Below the pieces are notes generated by a model, which was given only the letters and a program-made list of their open reading frames with translations, was not told the origin of the DNA and did no database searches. From contig DOZO01000072.1 in the NCBI GenBank assembly GCA_003517965.1, positions 33,291-50,581 of the forward strand: a DNA stretch of 17,291 bases. The letters run 5' to 3'. Both the position numbers and the translations under genes were made by a program. Each line of letters begins with the position of its first letter. Within the stretch, counting starts at the first letter, position 1. Of the stretch, positions 13,408 through 17,291 are shown piece after piece. Source of the DNA: Desulfobulbaceae bacterium (GTDB lineage: Bacteria > Desulfobacterota > Desulfobulbia > Desulfobulbales > Desulfurivibrionaceae).

Positions 13408-14562
13408 GTGGATTATTTCTTGAGCGAAGAGCAGCAGATGATTGTTGATGTTGCTCGGCAGATTACTGATGAAATGATTATTCCGCAAAGGGCGGAACTG
13501 GATGAAACCGAAGGCTATCCCCGTGATATTCTGACCGCTATTGCCAAAGCCGATCTGTACGGGCTTTATATACCTGAAGAATATGGGGGGTTGGGAGGTG
13601 GGTGTTTTGAGATTGTCCTGGCCCTTGAGCAGTTTGCCCGTGGTTGTACCGGGGTAGCCACTGCTTTTGCCGCCAGTGCCTTGGGCGCCTACCCGATTCT
13701 TATTTCTGGCAGTGAAGAGCTGAAACAGAAATATATGCCTGCTATCGCCAGTGGTGAGAAACTGGCGGCCTTTGCCCTGACCGAGGCTAATGCGGGGAGT
13801 GATGCCTCAGGCATCCAGACCACCGCTGTTCTCGATGGAGACGAGTGGGTCTTGAACGGCACCAAGCAGTGGATTACCAATGCCGGTGAGGCTCAGATAT
13901 ACACGGTTATTGCTATTACTGATAAAAGCAAAGGCCCTCGCGGCGCCACCATGTTTGTGGTCGAGGATAAAGACCCTGGTTTTTCTTACGGGGTCAAGGA
14001 AAAGAAGCTGGGTATCCGTTGTTCTTCCACCAGGGAGCTGATCTTCAAAGATTGCCGCATTCCCAAGGACCGGGTGATCGGCCGGATCGGCATGGGCTTT
14101 ATTACGGTGATGAAGACTCTGGATCAGTCCCGTCCGGGCATTGCTATCCTTGGTGTTGGTTTGGGCCAGGGGGCCCTGGATGAGGCAGCGATCTATGCCA
14201 AGCAACGGGTCCAGTTTGGCAAACCCATTATCTCCTTTCAGGCGGTGCAGCATATTCTGGCTGATATGGCTATTCAGGTTGAGGCTGGTCGCGCTTTGGT
14301 ATATTCGGCGGCCAAGCACATTGATGCCCATAAGAATGACATGTCCAAGGCCTCTTCCATGTGCAAGGTGTTTGCCACCGACATGGCGATGAAGGTCACC
14401 ATTGATGCAGTGCAGGTTCTCGCCGGTTATGGGTATATGCGGGATTATCCGGTGGAGAAGATGATGCGTGACGCCAAGATCCTTCAGATATACGAGGGCA
14501 CCAATCAGATCCAGCGTAATGTTATCGGCCAGGAACTCAACAAGGAGTACATGAGGGCCTAA
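13408..14562 (+). CDS. Acyl-CoA dehydrogenase, short-chain (butyryl-CoA) type
   Basis: This FAD enzyme family interconverts acyl-CoA and trans-2-enoyl-CoA and exchanges electrons with ETF. The product is 384 residues. The N-terminal helical domain is followed by the flavin-binding strand ALTEANAGSD (123-132) and QWITN (154-158). The C-terminal domain has QFGKPI, QVLAGYGY (336-343) and the catalytic base Glu363 in IYEGTNQIQR, placed as in short-chain acyl-CoA and butyryl-CoA dehydrogenases rather than in isovaleryl or long-chain types. It starts at GTG 13408 with AAGGGGG at 13397-13403. Its stop overlaps the etfB start (TAATG). Lying with etfB-etfA between fabH and fabG, it may supply or use C4 acyl groups. 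Direction and chain length are inference. Confidence 0.92.
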   Translation: MDYFLSEEQQMIVDVARQITDEMIIPQRAELDETEGYPRDILTAIAKADLYGLYIPEEYGGLGGGCFEIVLALEQFARGCTGVATAFAASALGAYPILISGSEELKQKYMPAIASGEKLAAFALTEANAGSDASGIQTTAVLDGDEWVLNGTKQWITNAGEAQIYTVIAITDKSKGPRGATMFVVEDKDPGFSYGVKEKKLGIRCSSTRELIFKDCRIPKDRVIGRIGMGFITVMKTLDQSRPGIAILGVGLGQGALDEAAIYAKQRVQFGKPIISFQAVQHILADMAIQVEAGRALVYSAAKHIDAHKNDMSKASSMCKVFATDMAMKVTIDAVQVLAGYGYMRDYPVEKMMRDAKILQIYEGTNQIQRNVIGQELNKEYMRA

Positions 14563-15341
14563 TGAAGATCATCGTTTGTGTAAAACAGGTTCCGGACGCT
14601 AAGGATGTCCGCCTGGATCCCAAGACCAACACCCTGTCCAGGGAAGGGGTCCAGGCTATTATGAATCCGTATGACCGGCATGCCCTTGAGGAGGCGGTTC
14701 GCCTGAAGGAACAGCATGGCGGCACGGTAACCGTGCTCAGCATGGGCCCTCCGCAAGCAGAGGCCATGTTGCGCGAGGCTGTGTCCTGCGGGGCTGACGA
14801 AGCGGTGCTCGTTTCGGATCGTGCTTTCGCCGGGGCAGACACTTGGGCGACCACTTATACCCTGGCCATGGCCATTAAAAAGATAGATGATTTTGATCTT
14901 ATTCTCTGCGGCAAGCAGGCTATTGATGGAGATACTGCCCAAGTGGGCCCCGGCCTGGCAGAGCGTCTTGATATCCCTTTTGTTGCCTATGTGCGCAAAA
15001 TCAATAATTGCATTGCGAATATCATGCAGGTCGAACGTCTGATGGATGACGGCTATGATTTGCTTGAAGTACCGTTGCCCGCTCTGTTTACTGTGGTTAA
15101 AGAAATTAATGAACCCAGAATTCCTTCCCTCAAAGGAAAAATGAGGGCGAAAAAGATAGATATTACCAAATTGACCGCAGTGGATATCGAGGCAGACCTG
15201 GAACAGCTCGGGCTCAAAGGTTCCACCACCCAGGTGGTCAAGGTGTTCTCTCCGGAGCTGAAAGGGGCGCGAGCCATACTTGCCGGCACAGCCGATGAGC
15301 AGGTCACTCAGTTGTATGATAAATTATTGCCTCTCCTGTAG
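14562..15341 (+). CDS. etfB: Electron transfer flavoprotein beta subunit
   Basis: EtfB pairs with EtfA to shuttle electrons to or from acyl-CoA dehydrogenases. The product is 259 residues, beginning MKIIVCVKQVPD. It contains GKQAIDGDTAQVGP at 117-130, the nucleotide-binding loop, in the DGDTAQVGP form that I recall from the bifurcating or FixA-like ETFs of anaerobes; mitochondrial-type proteins differ here. The typical VPLPALFTVVKEINEPRIPSLKGKM segment follows. It is translated directly from the stop of the dehydrogenase gene, so the two are made together. Whether it binds a second FAD, as bifurcation needs, cannot be proven from sequence alone. Confidence 0.93.
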   Translation: MKIIVCVKQVPDAKDVRLDPKTNTLSREGVQAIMNPYDRHALEEAVRLKEQHGGTVTVLSMGPPQAEAMLREAVSCGADEAVLVSDRAFAGADTWATTYTLAMAIKKIDDFDLILCGKQAIDGDTAQVGPGLAERLDIPFVAYVRKINNCIANIMQVERLMDDGYDLLEVPLPALFTVVKEINEPRIPSLKGKMRAKKIDITKLTAVDIEADLEQLGLKGSTTQVVKVFSPELKGARAILAGTADEQVTQLYDKLLPLL

Positions 15342-15364
15342 ACTTCAGACGAACGGAATTCGCT

Positions 15365-16558
15365 ATGTTACAGATTGATGTAGAAACCTGTATTGGTTGT
15401 GGCCTTTGTGAAAGTACCTGCACCTTCGGGGCAATCAAGGTTGAGGGGGGGCTTGCCGTGGTCGGCGAGACCTGTACCTTGTGCGGCAGTTGCGTGGATG
15501 TCTGTGCGGTTGGTGCCCTTTCCATCGAGCGCGAGGAAAAGACAACCCAGGATAACTTGGCCGACTGGTCAGGCGTCTGGGTTTATGCGGAATGCCGCCA
15601 TGGCCGACTCGCCCCGGTTGCCTTGGAACTGCTTGGAGCCGGGCGGAAGCTGGCTGAAAAAAGAGGGGTTCCCCTTTCCGCTGTTCTCCTTGGTTCAAAA
15701 ATAGAGGGTATGGCCGAAGAACTCATCGCCTGTGGCGCGGATAAAGTATTTGTGGTCGATGATCCGGCCCTGGCTTCCTTTACTGATGATGCCTATGGCA
15801 ACGCTTTAAGTACGCTGGCCAAAAAACATAAGCCCGAGATTATTCTTGCCGGTGCTACGGCTATCGGTAGATCTTTTATCCCTCGGGTTGCCACTACCCT
15901 GGCTACCGGTCTTACCGCTGATTGCACAGATCTGGCGATCCGCGAAGAAGACGGCGTACTTCTCCAGACCCGCCCGGCCTTTGGCGGCAACATCATGGCC
16001 ACCATCATCTGCCCGCATACCCGCCCGCAGATCTCTACGGTGCGGCCGCTGGTGATGAAGCCCCTTGTGAGGAATACTGAGCGCAAAGGGGAAATCATTA
16101 AAGTGCAACTGGATCCTACCTTGCTTAAGCCCCGGGTGACGGTGCTTGACTCAGTGGTTGAAGATCTCGACCGGGTGAACCTCTCTGAGGCAGATATTGT
16201 CGTAGCCGGTGGTCGAGGTTTGGAAAACGAAAAGGGCTTTGCCATGATCCGCGAACTGGCCGATCTGCTGGGCGGGGCGGTGGCCGCTTCCAGGGCTGCC
16301 GTGGACAGCGGCTGGATCCCCTATCCTCATCAGGTTGGGCAGACCGGCAAAACCGTAGCCCCCAAAATCTATATCGCCTGCGGAATCTCCGGCGCGATTC
16401 AGCATCTGGTCGGGATGCAGTCTGCCGACACCATTATCGCCATCAATCGTGATGCCGATGCTCCGATTTTTGATGTTGCCACCTACGGTATTGTCGGTGA
16501 TGTCTTCGAGATCGTGCCCAAGCTTATCGCTAAATTCAAAGAAAGGAAGAGCGCATGA
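15365..16558 (+). CDS. etfA: Electron transfer flavoprotein alpha subunit with N-terminal ferredoxin module
   Basis: The product is 397 residues, longer than a plain EtfA (about 320) because a ferredoxin-like domain precedes it. Eight cysteines form two CxxCxxCxxxC motifs (9, 12, 15, 19 and 37, 40, 43, 47), suited to two [4Fe-4S] clusters. The residues after the last Cys are Thr and Ala, not the usual Pro. The EtfA part starts near 70 (VWVYAE), and the FAD-binding domain shows GGRGL (282-286), SR at 309-310, GQTGK (326-329 preceded by Gly325 region), GISGAIQH (340-347) and NRDADAPIF (361-369). It lies 23 bases after etfB with GGA 7 bases before ATG. The clusters may link ETF to ferredoxin or a membrane carrier. 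Confidence 0.93.
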   Translation: MLQIDVETCIGCGLCESTCTFGAIKVEGGLAVVGETCTLCGSCVDVCAVGALSIEREEKTTQDNLADWSGVWVYAECRHGRLAPVALELLGAGRKLAEKRGVPLSAVLLGSKIEGMAEELIACGADKVFVVDDPALASFTDDAYGNALSTLAKKHKPEIILAGATAIGRSFIPRVATTLATGLTADCTDLAIREEDGVLLQTRPAFGGNIMATIICPHTRPQISTVRPLVMKPLVRNTERKGEIIKVQLDPTLLKPRVTVLDSVVEDLDRVNLSEADIVVAGGRGLENEKGFAMIRELADLLGGAVAASRAAVDSGWIPYPHQVGQTGKTVAPKIYIACGISGAIQHLVGMQSADTIIAINRDADAPIFDVATYGIVGDVFEIVPKLIAKFKERKSA

Positions 16559-17291
16559 GTCTGAGTGGGAAAATCGCCGTAGTTACCGGAGGCAGCAGAG
16601 GCATTGGTCGGGCTGTTTGTCAGCGCCTTGCGGCGCTGGGGGCTACGGTTATTGTTAATTTTGTGAGCAACCCTACCGCTGCGGAAGAAACGGTGCAGAG
16701 TATCCAGAGTGCGGGTGGCAAGGCCGAAGCAGCCCAGTTTAATGTTGCAGTAGCAGAGGAGATTGAAACGGCTTTCAAGCAGATTCTTGATGCGCATGGT
16801 CGGGTAGATATCCTGGTGAACAACGCCGGAATCACTCGTGACGGCCTGCTCATGAAGATGAAAGAAGAGCAGTGGGACGAGGTGCTTAATATCAACCTAA
16901 AAGGCGTGTTTCTCTGCACCAAGGCGGTGAGCCGGGTCATGATGAAACAGCGCTGGGGACGGATCATCAATATCACCTCTGTGGTAGGTTTTGCCGGAAA
17001 CGCCGGGCAAGCCAATTACGCTGCCGCCAAGGCAGGGATTGTCGGTTTTACCAAATCCGTAGCCCGGGAGCTTGCCTCCCGCGGGATCACGGTGAATGGC
17101 GTGGCTCCAGGCTACATTGTCACCGATATGACCAGAGATCTTTCTGAAGAGGTCACCAATACGATCAAAAAAGAAATACCCATGGGGGTTTTGGGTGAGG
17201 CGGAAGACATTGCCGGGGCTGTCGCTTATCTGGCCTCTGACGAGGCGCGCTATGTGACCGGCCAGTTTATCCATGTCAATGGCGGCATGTT
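16555..17291 (+). CDS. fabG: 3-oxoacyl-ACP reductase FabG (3' end cut by window)
   Basis: FabG reduces 3-oxoacyl-ACP with NADPH in the fatty-acid elongation cycle. The 245 codons visible cover nearly the whole protein; E. coli FabG has 244 residues ending HVNGGMYMV and here the frame runs off the window at HVNGGM. It is a short-chain dehydrogenase: TGGSRGIG (11-18) binds the cofactor, NNAG is at 89-92, and the catalytic set is Asn114, Ser142, Tyr155 and Lys159 (NYAAAKAG). The start overlaps the etfA stop (ATGA) with AGGA 7 bases upstream. An acetoacetyl-CoA reductase such as PhaB is similar, but rpmF-plsX-fabH context favours FabG. Confidence 0.92.
   Translation, partial: MSLSGKIAVVTGGSRGIGRAVCQRLAALGATVIVNFVSNPTAAEETVQSIQSAGGKAEAAQFNVAVAEEIETAFKQILDAHGRVDILVNNAGITRDGLLMKMKEEQWDEVLNINLKGVFLCTKAVSRVMMKQRWGRIINITSVVGFAGNAGQANYAAAKAGIVGFTKSVARELASRGITVNGVAPGYIVTDMTRDLSEEVTNTIKKEIPMGVLGEAEDIAGAVAYLASDEARYVTGQFIHVNGGM

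Noticed and set aside
1..17291. CRISPR arrays, insertion sequences, prophage genes or toxin-antitoxin pairs
   Set aside because: No regularly spaced repeats, terminal inverted repeats with transposase, integrases or paired small toxin/antitoxin frames are seen; all large genes are conserved housekeeping families. Although two tRNA loci are classic integration sites, their flanks show no integrase or duplicated tRNA end.

Overview
The window is an ordinary chromosomal stretch of a Gram-negative bacterium. Every protein gene lies on the plus strand and genes are tightly packed. The best guess is a sulfate-reducing type Desulfobacterota, probably Desulfobulbales. This rests on remembered gene order (tig-clpP-clpX-lon; mlaE-F-D-A-C; plsX-fabH with an acyl-CoA dehydrogenase and ETF genes before fabG) and on protein style, not on a search. 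An outer membrane is implied by the complete Mla lipid-transport set. No insertion sequence, phage gene, CRISPR array or clear sign of recent transfer is visible.

Layout. Positions 1-225 are intergenic, with a possible leftward promoter, short repeats and the promoter of a tRNA-Leu gene (226-309). A protein quality-control cluster follows: trigger factor (tig), ClpP, ClpX and Lon (411-6113). A spacer of about 210 bases, partly able to fold, leads to a tRNA-Val/tRNA-Asp pair with its own promoter and a strong intrinsic terminator (6281-6532). A new promoter then starts the Mla operon (6575-10907): a possible 17-residue cysteine-rich leader peptide, mlaE, mlaF, mlaD, mlaA, mlaC and a stand-alone cyclic-nucleotide-binding-domain protein. 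A near-consensus promoter at 11001-11028 opens the last unit: rpmF, plsX, fabH, an acyl-CoA dehydrogenase, etfB, an etfA with an N-terminal two-cluster ferredoxin module, and fabG, which is cut by the window edge.

How the genes work together. Trigger factor folds nascent chains, and ClpXP and Lon degrade damaged or tagged proteins. MlaE/F/D form an inner-membrane ABC complex, MlaC is the periplasmic lipid carrier and MlaA sits in the outer membrane; together they keep the outer leaflet asymmetric. PlsX, FabH and FabG belong to phospholipid and fatty-acid synthesis, co-transcribed with ribosomal protein L32. The most unusual point is that an acyl-CoA dehydrogenase and its electron-transfer flavoprotein, with features of the electron-bifurcating type, lie between fabH and fabG, where fabD is often found.

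The strongest items to check are that Acd-EtfBA insertion into a fab operon, the cysteine-rich leader peptide coupled to mlaE, the cNMP-binding protein ending the mla operon, and an MlaA without a visible lipobox. None of these is proven to be a new system. Most of the window is housekeeping.
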